This document shows, piece after piece, positions 1-6,491 of a stretch of 24,746 nucleotides of DNA. Below the pieces are notes generated by a model. That model was not told the origin of the DNA. It saw nothing but the letters and a program-made list of their open reading frames with translations, and searched no databases. Source of the DNA: a virus. Location of the stretch: positions 1 to 24,746 of the IMG/VR virus record IMGVR_UViG_3300036846_000707. One strand, 5' to 3'. The number at the start of each line of letters is the position of its first letter. The stretch's first letter is position 1. Both the position numbers and the translations under genes were made by a program.

Positions 1-37
1 ATTATACGCGCGTATAATGGGTTATTGTGTGCTGATG
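1..37. other. telRL: Telomere resolution site telRL, centre and right arm (left arm cut off by window edge)
   Basis: Positions 1-18 are the perfect palindrome ATTATACGCGCGTATAAT with its centre between 9 and 10. The 28 bases to the right of the centre (10-37) match the right half of the N15 56-bp telRL target as I remember it, ending in the arm TTGTGTGCTGATG. Protelomerase cuts staggered around the central CGCG and reseals each side as a hairpin, so in the prophage position 10 would be a covalently closed chromosome end. Only 9 bases of the left side are in the window, so I cannot tell whether the source is circular phage DNA or a linear plasmid read through its hairpin. Confidence 0.88.
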
Positions 38-47
38 TTCAGAACAT
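35..47. repeat. Telomere-adjacent 13-bp palindrome and TGTTC motif cluster
   Basis: ATGTTCAGAACAT is a perfect odd palindrome abutting the telomere arm. TGTTC recurs at 36-40, 82-86, 106-110 and 150-154 before telN, and GAAC occurs at 42-45 and 55-58. The spacing is irregular. It may be a binding array for TelN or a regulator, but no known site is recognised. Confidence 0.35.
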
Positions 48-60
48 AGGTGCGGAACGT

Positions 61-70
61 TTATAGCTAG
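61..70 (+). promoter_or_regulatory. Possible half operator for the CB repressor upstream of telN
   Basis: TTATAGCTAG matches the first ten bases of the 16-bp immB operator consensus seen at 10708, 11358 and 11384. The other half is not conserved. It may be chance in an AT-rich region. Confidence 0.25.
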
Positions 71-148
71 TTCTTTTGTTGTGTTCCCTTTCTATTCTGT
101 TATTATGTTCCAATGTGGCGCGATGAAAGAAGCGTAATTAATCGCCAT

Positions 149-176
149 TTGTTCTTTAATTGTGTTACGATACTAA
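149..176 (+). promoter_or_regulatory. Candidate telN promoter
   Basis: TTGTTC (149-154), a 16-bp spacer and TACTAA (171-176) make a modest sigma70 promoter whose start would fall near 183, just before the telN ribosome-binding site GGGAG at 190-194. No better candidate was seen in the 200-bp leader. Confidence 0.35.
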
Positions 177-201
177 GAGGCTTAGAAACGGGAGAATCGG
201 G

Positions 202-2097
202 ATGAGCAAGGTAAAAATCGGTGAGTTGATCAACGCGCTTATGAATGAGGTAGAGGCAATTGATGCCTCAGACCGCCCACAAGGCGACAAAACGAAGAGA
301 ATTAAAGCCGCAGCTGCACGGTATAAGAACGCGTTATTTAATGATAAGAGAAAGTTCCGTGGGAAAGGATTGCAGAAAAGAATAACCGCAAATACTTTTA
401 ACGCCTATATGAGCAGGGCAAGAAAGCGTTTTGATGATAAATTGCATCATAGCTTTGATAAAAACATTCATAAATTATCAGAAAAATATCCACTTTACAG
501 TGAAGAATTATCTTCATGGCTTTCTATGCCTACGGCGAATATTCGCCAGCACATGTCATCGCTACAATCTAAATTAAAAGCAATAATGCCGCTTGCCGAA
601 GAATTATCAAATATAAGAATAGGCGCTAAAGGCAGTGATGCAAAAATAGCAAAACTAATAAAAAAATATCCAGATTGGAGTTTTGCTCTTAGTGATTTAA
701 GCAGTGATGATTGGAAGGAGCGCCGTGACTATCTTTATAAGTTATTCCAACAAGGCTCTGCGTTGCTAGAAGAACTACACCAGCTCAAGGTCAACCATGA
801 GGTCCTGTACCATCTGCAGCTAAGCCCTGCGGAGCGTACATCTATACAACAACGATGGGCCGATGTTCTGCGCGAGAAGAAGCGTAATGTTGTGGTTATT
901 GACTACCCAACATACATGCAGTCTATCTATGATATTTTGAATAGTCCTGCGACCTTATTTAGTTTAAACACTCGTTCTGGAATGGCACCTTTGGCCTTTG
1001 CTCTGGCGGCGGTATCAGGACGAAGAATGATTGAGATAATGTTTCAAGGTGAATTTACCGTTTCAGGAAAGTATACGGTTAATTTCTCAGGGCAAGCCAA
1101 AAAACGCTCTGAAGATAAAAGCGTAACCAGAACGATTTATACTTTATGCGAAGCTAAATTGTTCGTTGAACTATTAACTGAATTACGTTCTTGCTCTGCT
1201 GCATCTGACTTCGATGAAGTTATTCAGGGATATGGAAAAGATGATACCCGGTCCGAGAATGGACGAATAAACGCAATTTTAGCAAAAGCGTTTAACCCCT
1301 GGGTTAAAACATTCTTTGGCGACGACCGCCGTGTTTATAAAGATAGCCGCGCTATTTATGCACGTATCGCATATGAGATGTTCTTCCGCGTCGATCCACG
1401 GTGGAAAAACGTCGACGAGGACGTCTTCTTTATGGAAATTCTTGGACACGACGACGAGAACACCCAGCTGCACTATAAGCAATTCAAGCTGGCCAACTTC
1501 TCCAGAACCTGGCGACCTGAAGTTGGGGATGAAAACACCAGGCTAGTGGCTCTGCAGAAGCTGGACGATGAAATGCCGGGGTTTGCCAGAGGTGACGCTG
1601 GTGTTCGCCTCCATGAAACCGTCAAGCAGCTGGTGGAACAGGACCCCTCTGCAAAAATAACCAACAGCACTCTCCGCGCCTTTAAATTTAGCCCGACGAT
1701 GATTAGCCGATACCTGGAGTTTGCCGCTGATGCATTAGGGCAGTTCGTCGGCGAGAACGGGCAGTGGCAGCTGAAGGTAGAGACACCTGCAATCGTCCTG
1801 CCTGATGAAGAATCCGTTGAAACCATCGAAGAGCCGGAAGATGAGTCCCAGGACAAAGAGCTGGATGAAGATGAAATTGAGGTCGATGATGGTGGCGGCG
1901 ATGAACCTGCCGAAGAAGCTGCACCAGAAAAACACCAGCCAGCTGCTCTAAAACCCGTCTTCAAGCCTGCAAAAAATAACGGGGACGGAACGTACAGGAT
2001 AGAGTTTGAATACGATGGAAAGCATTATGCCTGGTCCGGCCCCGCCGATAGCCCTATGGCCGCAATGCGATCCGCATGGAAAACGTACCACAGCTAA
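202..2097 (+). CDS. telN: Protelomerase (telomere resolvase) TelN
   Basis: A 631-aa tyrosine-recombinase-like telomere resolvase. It binds the replicated telRL palindrome as a dimer, makes staggered cuts through a 3'-phosphotyrosine intermediate and reseals both sides as hairpins. The start MSKVKIGELI at 202 is preceded by GGGAG at 190-194 and gives the N15 TelN length; an upstream in-frame ATG at 160 adds 14 residues without that support. Catalytic residues line up with phiKO2 TelK: R275 (in GRRMIE), K300, K380, R383, H416 (GHDDEN) and nucleophile Y425 (QLHYKQ). Residues about 555-590 are an acidic linker, followed by the C-terminal arm-binding domain ending in AMRSAWKTYHS. The sequence is nearer to TelN than to TelK as I recall them. 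It stands alone between the telomere and a convergent minus-strand region. Confidence 0.97.
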   Translation: MSKVKIGELINALMNEVEAIDASDRPQGDKTKRIKAAAARYKNALFNDKRKFRGKGLQKRITANTFNAYMSRARKRFDDKLHHSFDKNIHKLSEKYPLYSEELSSWLSMPTANIRQHMSSLQSKLKAIMPLAEELSNIRIGAKGSDAKIAKLIKKYPDWSFALSDLSSDDWKERRDYLYKLFQQGSALLEELHQLKVNHEVLYHLQLSPAERTSIQQRWADVLREKKRNVVVIDYPTYMQSIYDILNSPATLFSLNTRSGMAPLAFALAAVSGRRMIEIMFQGEFTVSGKYTVNFSGQAKKRSEDKSVTRTIYTLCEAKLFVELLTELRSCSAASDFDEVIQGYGKDDTRSENGRINAILAKAFNPWVKTFFGDDRRVYKDSRAIYARIAYEMFFRVDPRWKNVDEDVFFMEILGHDDENTQLHYKQFKLANFSRTWRPEVGDENTRLVALQKLDDEMPGFARGDAGVRLHETVKQLVEQDPSAKITNSTLRAFKFSPTMISRYLEFAADALGQFVGENGQWQLKVETPAIVLPDEESVETIEEPEDESQDKELDEDEIEVDDGGGDEPAEEAAPEKHQPAALKPVFKPAKNNGDGTYRIEFEYDGKHYAWSGPADSPMAAMRSAWKTYHS

Positions 2098-2100
2098 AAG

Positions 2101-2132
2101 AAAAGCCACCGATGCGAATCGGTGGCTTTTTT
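2101..2132. terminator. Bidirectional intrinsic terminator after telN
   Basis: A 9-bp GC-rich stem GCCACCGAT / ATCGGTGGC with loop GCGA, preceded by AAAA and followed by TTTTTT, starts 3 bp after the telN stop. The A and T runs on both sides let it act on convergent transcripts from telN and from the tnpB/immA side. Confidence 0.85.
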
Positions 2133-2218
2133 ATGGTGGCCTGTCCCGGTCTATCCCTATTCGCAAATATGAAAAATTTGCGGAGTTTGGCAGCCAAGCA
2201 AGTATGCTACTGATATGC

Positions 2219-2311
2219 CTAAATGCCACCAAGGTTTTCGGTGATTTCCCCTTTCAGCCATGACATATTATCCATGTCCAGGGGCGTTAATTCGGCGCGA
2301 CCTGCACCTAT
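2219..2311 (-). pseudogene. Gene remnant, copy B (related to 3597-3758)
   Basis: An open minus-strand stretch of 30 codons, without a start codon and bounded by stops, reads IGAGRAELTPLDMDN and ends in GEITENLGGI. The same frame of 3597-3758 reads IGAGRAEFTPSDIAG and GEIVVRFGGI. The DNA aligns gap-free over 88 bp (2227-2314 against 3647-3734) with 25 mismatches. Codon-wise similarity points to a once-coding repeat or a duplicated gene. The family is not recognised. The rest of the interval between the telN terminator and tnpB holds only a small hairpin (2162-2182, CGCAAAT / ATTTGCG). Confidence 0.45.
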
Positions 2312-2320
2312 TTATTTAAG

Positions 2321-3499
2321 TTATTCTGCCCGTACAGCAATATTGATGGCAGCGTTTATATCCCTATGGTGATGTGCGCCGCAACTGCAAACCCATCGAC
2401 GATCAGCTAACATCAGATTTTCATTTATAGCGCCGCATCTGCTACAGCGTTTGCTGGTTGGCTCCCAGCGAGAAACTTTCAGTAATGCAACACCGCGCCA
2501 AGCACTTTTATATTCCAGTTGCCGGAAAAACTCACCAAGAGACACATCGGCCAGCGAACGGTTGAGGCCTCGTTTACGACTAGCCCCATTCGGCAGGAAT
2601 TTACCCGACTTATCCGGGGCCTCTTTAGGTTTTACGCTCGCCATCATCCCTTTCACGTTCAGATCCTCAACCGCCAATGCTTGGTTTTCGCGAGTCAGGC
2701 GATTGGTGAACTGATGCAGAAAATTGTTGCGAACGGCAGCGGCCTTCTCATACAGGCGCGCCACAATACGTTTTTGTTTCGACCTATTCGCGCTACCCTT
2801 CTGTTTACGTGCTAAGCATCGCTGAGCCCTGCGCAAGCGCTTCTGTATACGTTTGAATGCAGCCGGGCTACTCACCACCTCGCCAGTAGAAAGCGCGGCG
2901 AACTGGTGGGTAAATCCCTCAGTTTTACATCCCACATCAATACCCACTGGTGATAATTCCACTGTGGGTTGTGCCGGAAAATCGCGGCCATCATCGATGA
3001 GAACCGTGGCGTAAAATTTTCCAGTCGGTGTGCGGCGTACAGTGGCGCGTTTTATGCGCCCATCGAACTCCCTGTCCCCCCGGCAGCGCACCCAACCAGC
3101 TTTTGGCAATTTAAGCTGCCGCGGCTCCAACCTGATATTAGCGGCTGATGTAGTCGTGTATGAAGCATCACCATGGTGTTTAGATTTGAACCTTGGGAAA
3201 CCGGGTTTTTCACCGTTTTTTACCCGTCGAAAAAAATTTTTGTAGGCTGAATCCACGTCTGCACAGGCTTGTTTCAGGGCCTGGCTATCAACGTCTGATA
3301 GCCATAAATATTCATCTTTTTGTTTTACAACTCGCTTTGCCAACTCATATGCTGAAGGCCGTTTTTCTCCAGCTTCATATTGTTTCTGGCAGAATGCTAG
3401 TGCATTGTTAAAAACCCACCGACAGCAACCAAAAGTCTGCATAAAATAGATTTCCTGCTCCTTGCTCGGATATAATCTTATTTTTATCGCATATAGCAT
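2321..3499 (-). CDS. tnpB: TnpB, IS200/IS605-family RNA-guided endonuclease
   Basis: A 392-aa OrfB/TnpB protein. TnpB proteins are RuvC-type nucleases guided by an RNA made from the 3' end of their element and help retain it. The N-terminus has the family opening MLYAIKIRLYPSKEQE and the HTH region GCCRWVFNNAL. The RuvC triad looks intact: D188 (GIDVG), E278 (AVEDLNVKGM) and D380 (HHRDINAA). Zinc-finger cysteines are C352, C355, C371 and C373. The start is chosen at MLYAIK; upstream in-frame ATGs at 3520 and 3538 extend it by 7 or 13 residues that do not look like the family. No tnpA lies beside it, so it is a solitary IS1341-type gene. It lies in the immA region between two diverged copies of an 88-bp sequence and is convergent with telN. 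Confidence 0.92.
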   Translation of the reverse strand: MLYAIKIRLYPSKEQEIYFMQTFGCCRWVFNNALAFCQKQYEAGEKRPSAYELAKRVVKQKDEYLWLSDVDSQALKQACADVDSAYKNFFRRVKNGEKPGFPRFKSKHHGDASYTTTSAANIRLEPRQLKLPKAGWVRCRGDREFDGRIKRATVRRTPTGKFYATVLIDDGRDFPAQPTVELSPVGIDVGCKTEGFTHQFAALSTGEVVSSPAAFKRIQKRLRRAQRCLARKQKGSANRSKQKRIVARLYEKAAAVRNNFLHQFTNRLTRENQALAVEDLNVKGMMASVKPKEAPDKSGKFLPNGASRKRGLNRSLADVSLGEFFRQLEYKSAWRGVALLKVSRWEPTSKRCSRCGAINENLMLADRRWVCSCGAHHHRDINAAINIAVRAE

Positions 3500-3596
3500 T
3501 TTATTCGTCCAATTATTCATGTCCGTATAGCCACCCATGAAAAGTCATAAATTCGGGCTGGCCAACTCGGTCTATCATCGCACGCATGAGTAATTC

Positions 3597-3758
3597 TCAA
3601 ACGGTACTTGGTAAAAAACTTTCGCGTTTATCACGCCTGAAGATTCCACCAAATCTCACGACGATTTCCCCGTTCAACCACAGCACACCGGCTATGTCCG
3701 AGGGCGTAAATTCGGCACGACCTGCGCCTATAAAATCAAAATTGGCCTGTCCGTTTGG
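3597..3758 (-). pseudogene. Gene remnant, copy A (related to 2219-2311)
   Basis: A minus-strand reading frame of 53 codons opening directly after a stop and without any ATG, GTG or TTG near its beginning. It reads ANFDFIGAGRAEFTP then GVLWLNGEIVVRFGGIF and ends at TGA. Copy B lies beyond tnpB. It looks like the C-terminal part of a broken gene of unknown family. Between its stop and tnpB (3500-3596) only a 24-codon ORF starting MRAMIDRVGQPEF is visible, which I cannot support as a gene. Confidence 0.4.
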
Positions 3759-3764
3759 TTAATG

Positions 3765-3851
3765 CTAGATGCTGCAACAACCAGCGCCGGCAGCGGAAAC
3801 GACTGCAACCGCCAGCGTCACCACCGGCACCGCCCGAACTTTCTCCATCAT
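3765..3851 (-). CDS. Possible 28-aa hydrophobic peptide
   Basis: MMEKVRAVPVVTLAVAVV followed by small residues and a CC pair before the stop. It looks like a lone signal-peptide or membrane segment. It starts 28 bp after the 76-aa gene but has no convincing ribosome-binding site. It may be the broken N-terminus of a membrane protein whose remainder was lost; I do not recognise it. Confidence 0.25.
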   Translation of the reverse strand: MMEKVRAVPVVTLAVAVVSAAGAGCCSI

Positions 3852-3879
3852 GGAGAGGGCTGGCCAGCCCAGTAGTCCT

Positions 3880-4110
3880 TTAGTTTGGTGTATTCCCGCG
3901 TAGCTGCTTAGCCAGCTCCTCGTGATATTTTTTCGCGTCATCCAGAAGCTGGCGCAGCGTGTCAATATTGTAAATGGTTTCCTTCGCATAAAGCGACGCG
4001 CTGGTTGATTCCAGATTCAGGCGAACGGCGGCGGCCAGCGCATCAGCGCGGTACAGGTTGCTTTCCAGTAGCTCCATTAAACCTGGAATATTGAGATGGG
4101 TCTGGTTCAT
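3880..4110 (-). CDS. Hypothetical 76-aa protein, translationally coupled to the icd-like gene
   Basis: A small helical protein, MNQTHLNIPGLMELLES to LAKQLRGNTPN, rich in Leu/Ala/Glu, with no signal peptide or membrane segment. The start overlaps the stop of the icd-like gene by four bases (ATGA at 4107-4110), and AGGAGG lies 6 bases upstream of the ATG, so it is a well-supported gene of the same transcript. Function unknown. In N15 the antirepressor gene antA follows icd; this protein is too short, and I do not see antirepressor features in it. Confidence 0.7.
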   Translation of the reverse strand: MNQTHLNIPGLMELLESNLYRADALAAAVRLNLESTSASLYAKETIYNIDTLRQLLDDAKKYHEELAKQLRGNTPN

Positions 4111-4271
4111 ACCGCACCTCCTGCAACCGGCAGGCGGGCTGACAGAACGAGGACAAAACGACTGGCAAACTGGCGACGAGCTTCACGCTCGGATGATGCA
4201 ATGGTGGAAAGGCAGTGGATATGGGATTTTTTATCGGTACGGCAGATCGCAGCGAACCTGTATTTGAACAT
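4107..4271 (-). CDS. icd: Icd-like host cell division inhibitor
   Basis: A 54-aa protein, MFKYRFAAICRTDKKSHIHC with the motif SEREARRQFASRFVLVLSARLPV. This is the pattern of the Icd-like/kil proteins encoded in P1, P4 and N15 anti-immunity loci: a Tyr/Phe-rich start, a central SEREARR and a final aromatic-hydrophobic RLPV. P1 Icd blocks septation when expressed. The start at 4271 is preceded by AGGAG with 8 bases of spacing. It lies downstream of the leader RNA with its attenuator and promoter (4437-4550), the expected position in an immA operon, so it should be silent in the lysogen while the leader RNA acts. Assignment is by motif and context. Confidence 0.72.
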   Translation of the reverse strand: MFKYRFAAICRTDKKSHIHCLSTIASSEREARRQFASRFVLVLSARLPVAGGAV

Positions 4272-4298
4272 GGTATGCACTCCTGTTTTGTATAGGGT

Positions 4299-4338
4299 GC
4301 TACCACCAGAGTTGCGAATCTCTATAGGGTGGTAGCCC
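4299..4338 (-). ncRNA. Leader hairpin before icd (seqC-like element)
   Basis: A perfect 9-bp inverted repeat, GCTACCACC (4299-4307) and GGTGGTAGC (4330-4338), encloses an inner 4-bp stem AGAG/CTCT whose loop holds TTGCGAAT (4312-4319). The complementary octamer TTCGCAAT is at 4347-4354 and ATTGCGAA at 4482-4489. These are the ingredients of competing pairings as in P4/P1 immunity RNAs. Confidence 0.55.
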
Positions 4339-4408
4339 AGACAGGGTTCGCAATACCGGCACAAAACGAAACCGGCCCGACCGAAGTCAGCCCCATCTGA
4401 GCCACCAT
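4322..4408 (-). CDS. Ash-family-like short ORF in the immA leader
   Basis: MVAQMGLTSVGPVSFCAG followed by IANPVWATTL (28 aa) resembles the Ash (phage ASH) family, typically ending ..TANPVWATTP, which is found just upstream of icd-like genes in many enterobacterial prophages. The frame stays open upstream through the attenuator as far as a TTG at 4513. No ribosome-binding site supports the ATG, and the region is also structured RNA, so the resemblance may reflect conserved RNA rather than a protein. Confidence 0.35.
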   Translation of the reverse strand: MVAQMGLTSVGPVSFCAGIANPVWATTL

Positions 4409-4436
4409 AATTCTGGTATGCGCAGATTTAACACAC

Positions 4437-4459
4437 AAAAAAACACGCTGGCGCGTGTT
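4437..4459 (-). terminator. Attenuator of the immA transcript
   Basis: On the minus strand, stem AACACGC / GCGTGTT with loop GCCA is followed by a run of T. It lies about 55-75 bases after the predicted start of transcription and before icd, so it would end a short RNA of the CI/C4 type unless transcription reads through. Confidence 0.75.
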
Positions 4460-4519
4460 GTGCGTCGTCTTGTGATTCGGGATTGCGAAGCCCGGTTGCG
4501 GAATTTGCCGCAACGGGCT
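4460..4519 (-). ncRNA. C4/CI-type antisense immunity RNA (candidate)
   Basis: The transcript from the promoter at 4521-4550 begins in a strong hairpin (AGCCCGTTGCGG pairing with CCGCAACCGGGCT, 4489-4519). It continues through TTCGCAAT (4482-4489), which can pair with the leader copies of ATTGCGAA and TTGCGAA further down, and would end at the attenuator 4437-4459. In P4, P1 and N15 such a processed RNA is the immunity factor that blocks expression of icd and the antirepressor. Called from structure and position. Confidence 0.6.
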
Positions 4520-4520
4520 A

Positions 4521-4550
4521 ACTCTACCGCCAAAACAGAACGCACGTCAA
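4521..4550 (-). promoter_or_regulatory. immA promoter
   Basis: Minus-strand TTGACG (4545-4550), an 18-bp spacer and TAGAGT (4521-4526) form a good sigma70 promoter. Start predicted near 4514, immediately before the leader hairpin. Confidence 0.7.
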
Positions 4551-4573
4551 TAATTTACGTAGATACTTTACCC

Positions 4574-4587
4574 CGTGACCCGTCACG
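4574..4587. repeat. Dispersed palindrome CGTGACNNGTCACG, copy 1
   Basis: CGTGACCCGTCACG, here extended to a stem of 9 bp (CCCCGTGAC / GTCACGGGG, 4571-4590) lying between the last gene of the repA operon and the immA promoter. No T run follows, so it is a poor terminator. The same arms occur at 9864 and 15390. Confidence 0.6.
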
Positions 4588-4615
4588 GGGATAGCCATAT
4601 TTATAGTCTGCTTTA

Positions 4616-4933
4616 CTATTCGTTCAGAAGCTGATCAATCAGGATGCTTTCTTCCTTAGAGATACGCTGGGAAAACAGGCCAATTTCACGAGGACCTAAT
4701 TCAGGGTCTGCCTTTATCGCACACAAATAGCTCTCAGCCTCATGAATGAGGGCCTGTAAAGCGTGTAAATAATTCTTATGAGATTCTTCGAAGCCCTTTT
4801 TTACTCCTGATACAACTGACCAGAGAATGCAGGTATCATCACGTTCATCGCTACTAATAATCTCATCAGCTTTATCCCTTAAAAGCATCAGCTGATCACG
4901 TGTCAGACTTGCCAAAAAAATATCATTTACCAT
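4616..4933 (-). CDS. Hypothetical 105-aa protein
   Basis: MVNDIFLASLTRDQLMLL, an acidic soluble helical protein with no membrane segment and no motif I know. AAGGAG lies 7-8 bases before the ATG. It is the last gene of the minus-strand group that starts at repA, but about 70 bp separate it from the next gene upstream, so it may have its own promoter. It sits where N15 carries small genes of unknown function between immA and repA. Confidence 0.75.
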   Translation of the reverse strand: MVNDIFLASLTRDQLMLLRDKADEIISSDERDDTCILWSVVSGVKKGFEESHKNYLHALQALIHEAESYLCAIKADPELGPREIGLFSQRISKEESILIDQLLNE

Positions 4934-5002
4934 ATGGAATACTCCTTCTAAAAAGTAACAGCTGGAAAGAAAGAGTATTTATACACCATAACAAGACGTT
5001 GG

Positions 5003-5353
5003 CTATCTGAGTCCCGTTATCCGGCTGACGAACGCTCCCACCTTAGAAGTTGATTCAAACCCCATACGTCCACGGATGAGCCACTGGAACGGAATGGTCA
5101 GCAGGTACAGCGGAACGAACCACAAACGGTTCAGGCGCTGCCAGAACGTCGCATCGCGTCGGCTCATCCATTCGGTATTGTCGACGACCTGGTAAGCGTA
5201 TTGCCCTGGCGTTTTTGCTGCTTCCGAGTAGCAATCCTCTTCACCACAAAGAAAGTCGCTTATTTGCTTCCAGTTTTCGAAGCCCTCTTCTTTGAGCCGC
5301 TTCTCCAGCTCGTACCGGCCCAGGACCGGCACCCAACCTCTGCGATAAATCAT
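5003..5353 (-). CDS. Hypothetical 116-aa protein with one membrane segment
   Basis: MIYRRGWVPVLGRYELEK. A soluble N-terminal half of about 75 residues is followed by a hydrophobic stretch LWFVPLYLLTIPFQWLI (about residues 82-98) and a basic C-terminal tail. GGAGG precedes the ATG, which overlaps the stop of the upstream gene by ATGA (5350-5353), so the two are translationally coupled. Probably an inner-membrane protein; function not recognised. Confidence 0.75.
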   Translation of the reverse strand: MIYRRGWVPVLGRYELEKRLKEEGFENWKQISDFLCGEEDCYSEAAKTPGQYAYQVVDNTEWMSRRDATFWQRLNRLWFVPLYLLTIPFQWLIRGRMGFESTSKVGAFVSRITGLR

Positions 5354-5736
5354 GAGGTTTCCTCCGTACCAGCGAAGTGTTTCGGCAACCGTTTTTCATA
5401 GCACACGTCATCGAAGTATTTCTGAGCAACCTTCGCCTCGAAATCATGGAGGGACATTTCAACCGGCCTAATACCATAAAGCAAAGTGCCTTTGTTTAGA
5501 TCGAATCTTTCCTTACCATCATCAGTTCCTGCATCCTCCATGATACTTTCGGCAATATCAGAAAAGCAGAGCGCCGCGCAGCGAAAATCAGCAAAGGCCC
5601 GATGTTCACCCCACTCAGTTACCACATAAATAACGCGGGTCGGGCCGCTGGCGCGGCGTTCAATTTCTCGTTCAATGTCCCGCTTGAACTCATCCAGATC
5701 GTTGTCAGTTAGCTTTTTTACGTTAATATCAATCAC
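5350..5736 (-). CDS. Hypothetical 128-aa protein
   Basis: MIDINVKKLTDNDLDEFKRD, acidic with a charged N-terminal helix and a mixed alpha/beta body (VIYVVTEWGEHRAFADF). The start is GTG at 5736, overlapping the upstream stop as GTGA, with AGGTAGGA before it. It is in the repA operon and coupled to both neighbours. No known domain recognised. Confidence 0.75.
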   Translation of the reverse strand: MIDINVKKLTDNDLDEFKRDIEREIERRASGPTRVIYVVTEWGEHRAFADFRCAALCFSDIAESIMEDAGTDDGKERFDLNKGTLLYGIRPVEMSLHDFEAKVAQKYFDDVCYEKRLPKHFAGTEETS

Positions 5737-5960
5737 GTTCCTACCTCATGATCCACTATTCGAGTTGTTTCAACTCTGCCGCTAACACCTCCACTACCGA
5801 AACCGAAACCGCCCGTTGCTACGCCAGATCCTGATTTTGGATAAAAACCGGCATCGCGTTCAGCACGGATAAATTCAGATTGAGTAACTTCCTTCTCACC
5901 AAAGGCCGGGTGGGAAAGAAAATAGCGCTGTGTGTATCCCAAACGTTCAAGATGATCCAT
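5733..5960 (-). CDS. Hypothetical 75-aa protein with Gly-rich C-terminus
   Basis: MDHLERLGYTQRYFLSHPAF. The second half is a low-complexity run of Gly, Ser, Val and Phe (GGFGFGSGGVSGRVE), unusual for a small cytoplasmic protein and probably disordered. The ATG at 5960 has GGGGG just upstream; an in-frame GTG at 5972 is the alternative. Coupled to the gene below through GTGA. Function unknown. Confidence 0.7.
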   Translation of the reverse strand: MDHLERLGYTQRYFLSHPAFGEKEVTQSEFIRAERDAGFYPKSGSGVATGGFGFGSGGVSGRVETTRIVDHEVGT

Positions 5961-5962
5961 GT

Positions 5963-6289
5963 TTACCCCCACTGGCCATCAGCAAATAACGCGTTGTACT
6001 CGGACGCTGGCAGGCGGCTTCCCCGGATTGAAAGGTCTAGCCAACCACGTCCAGACGGGTCAGCCTTATCCGATTCTTCCCACCGTTCGGCAGCCGTAGC
6101 AGCCAAGCATTCAACCGCCTTCAGATAGTCTTCTGTGCGGAACCAGCCGTAGTTAATGCCGCCGTCAGTGACGGCCCAAGCCATTTTCTTCTCTTCAGCT
6201 TCAATTTCCCGAATCCGGTTATCGCACTGTTCGCGGCAATACTTCAGCTGTACGTAGTCCAGCGTTTTCAAAAATTCAGTAGTCGACAT
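5963..6289 (-). CDS. Hypothetical 108-aa protein
   Basis: MSTTEFLKTLDYVQLKYCRE. It has a helical N-terminus with QLKYCREQCDNRIREIEAEE, then WAVTDGGINYGWFRTEDYLKA, a pattern common in small lambdoid early proteins, and ends in LFADGQWG. The ATG at 6289 follows the upstream stop by one base with GGAAGGGA before it; longer in-frame extensions lie inside the upstream gene. Function not known. Confidence 0.72.
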   Translation of the reverse strand: MSTTEFLKTLDYVQLKYCREQCDNRIREIEAEEKKMAWAVTDGGINYGWFRTEDYLKAVECLAATAAERWEESDKADPSGRGWLDLSIRGSRLPASEYNALFADGQWG

Positions 6290-6290
6290 T

Positions 6291-6491
6291 TTATCCCTTC
6301 CAATCCACCAAAATTTCTCGATATACCCGCTTCCACACGCGGTAGTTGTGCGCAAAGGCTGCGCCACGGGCTTTAATGCTGCGAACCCGAGTATCTTGCT
6401 GGCAACGCTTCAGCGCCTTGTTCGACCGATACCAGTGCTGAAGAACCGATAAGACACCGATAGCCAGAAGCGCTAGCAGTAAATCAGCCAT
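6291..6491 (-). CDS. Small membrane protein (66 aa)
   Basis: MADLLLALLAIGVLSVLQHW: an N-terminal transmembrane segment (about residues 3-19) followed by a strongly basic cytoplasmic tail rich in Lys and Arg. The start lies inside the end of repA (8-base overlap, ATGGCTGA) with GGAGG 6 bases upstream, so translation is coupled to repA. It might tether replication components to the membrane, but that is only a guess. Confidence 0.75.
   Translation of the reverse strand: MADLLLALLAIGVLSVLQHWYRSNKALKRCQQDTRVRSIKARGAAFAHNYRVWKRVYREILVDWKG

Noticed and set aside
1473-1964. A 163-codon minus-strand ORF within telN
   Set aside because: A Ser-rich shadow of the acidic linker codons of telN, with no start context and no plausible protein.
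4107-4364. A longer icd-like protein starting upstream of 4271
   Set aside because: The extra residues come from the structured leader RNA; the ATG at 4271 has a good AGGAG and the family N-terminus.
4571-4590. Intrinsic terminator for the repA operon
   Set aside because: The stem is strong but neither side is followed by a T run, and its arms recur elsewhere as a dispersed palindrome.
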